Shown here: positions 14,865 to 14,895 of the stretch, in pieces
Layout of the letters: every line of letters begins with the position of its first letter
How positions within the stretch are numbered: the first letter of the stretch is position 1
Source: Bacteroidota bacterium
Lineage (GTDB): Bacteria; Bacteroidota; Bacteroidia; Flavobacteriales; Flavobacteriaceae
Length of the DNA: 14,895 nt
Assembly: GCA_015767395.1 (NCBI GenBank)
Contig: JADWMI010000032.1
Coordinates: forward strand, 1 to 14,895
Direction: 5' to 3'
The notes under the pieces: generated by a model
The model's input: only the letters and a program-made list of their open reading frames with translations
Database searches by the model: none
What the model was told of the DNA's origin: nothing
Position numbers and translations under genes: made by a program

Positions 14865-14895
14865 AGGAATGTATTAATTCATTTTTATAATCTGG
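14854..14895 (-). CDS. Last codons of an upstream gene in the gldI operon (partial)
   Basis: On the minus strand one frame stays open from the window edge for 13 codons (PDYKNELIHSYEV) and stops with TAA at 14854-14856, overlapping the gldI start by 11 nt; the other two frames close at once. Overlaps of this size are the rule among the neighbouring genes, which supports a real C-terminus. From memory, a DHH-family phosphoesterase (NrnA-like) often precedes gldI in flavobacteria, but 13 residues cannot prove identity. Confidence 0.4.
   Translation of the reverse strand, partial: PDYKNELIHSYEV

Overview
The window is an AT-rich stretch of chromosome from a member of the Bacteroidota, most probably a gliding marine or freshwater Flavobacteriaceae. 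The evidence is a gldI gene (gliding-motility lipoprotein, known from this group), a dual-domain cyclophilin-FKBP lipoprotein, a cysS-yidD-lgt gene order that I associate with flavobacteria, ATG-rich starts without clear Shine-Dalgarno sequences, and possible TAnnTTTG-type -7 boxes. Almost every base is coding. No tRNA, rRNA, insertion sequence, phage gene or CRISPR array was seen.

Layout from left to right. (1) 1-1109, plus strand: the C-terminal part of an M1-family zinc metallopeptidase whose start lies outside the window. It ends at a symmetric bidirectional terminator shared with the next operon. (2) 3746-1139, minus strand: cysS (cysteinyl-tRNA synthetase), yidD (insertion factor, with a TTG start) and lgt (prolipoprotein diacylglyceryl transferase). 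A short GC-rich dispersed repeat sits between yidD and lgt. (3) 6434-3853, minus strand: a tightly overlapping three-gene unit of an ECF sigma factor, a single-pass membrane protein in the usual anti-sigma position, and a 499-residue exported protein. The last of these has a MPELPE tandem repeat, a helical repeat region and a beta-rich C-terminal region resembling DUF4097 putative adhesins. (4) 6533-11828, plus strand, divergent from the sigma operon: five genes, namely an ArnC/DPM1-like GT2 glycosyltransferase, a seven-helix tandem duplication of the LAB_N domain, two consecutive ArnT-like GT-C glycosyltransferases, and an uncharacterised membrane protein with conserved-looking acidic/polar motifs. 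(5) 14895-11806, minus strand: the last codons of an unknown upstream gene, gldI, an FKBP lipoprotein, a strong strand-specific terminator, a cyclophilin-FKBP fusion lipoprotein, and a PAP2-family membrane phosphatase that converges on and overlaps the last gene of the glycosyltransferase operon.

How the parts may work together. Region 4 reads as a complete envelope-glycan or lipid-modification line. The GT2 enzyme would charge polyprenyl phosphate with a sugar on the cytoplasmic face. The tandem LAB_N protein could move the product across the membrane, in the place that ArnE/ArnF occupy in enterobacterial lipid A modification. The two GT-C enzymes would transfer the sugar to acceptors in the periplasm. 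The sugar and acceptor cannot be read from the sequence. Region 5 is a set of periplasm-facing lipoprotein foldases including GldI. All three foldases need Lgt, encoded in the same window, for their lipid anchor, though nothing shows that they are co-regulated. The most interesting candidates for undescribed biology are the glycosyltransferase operon, especially its SWEET-like tandem LAB_N protein and its orphan membrane protein, and the sigma/anti-sigma/repeat-protein unit.
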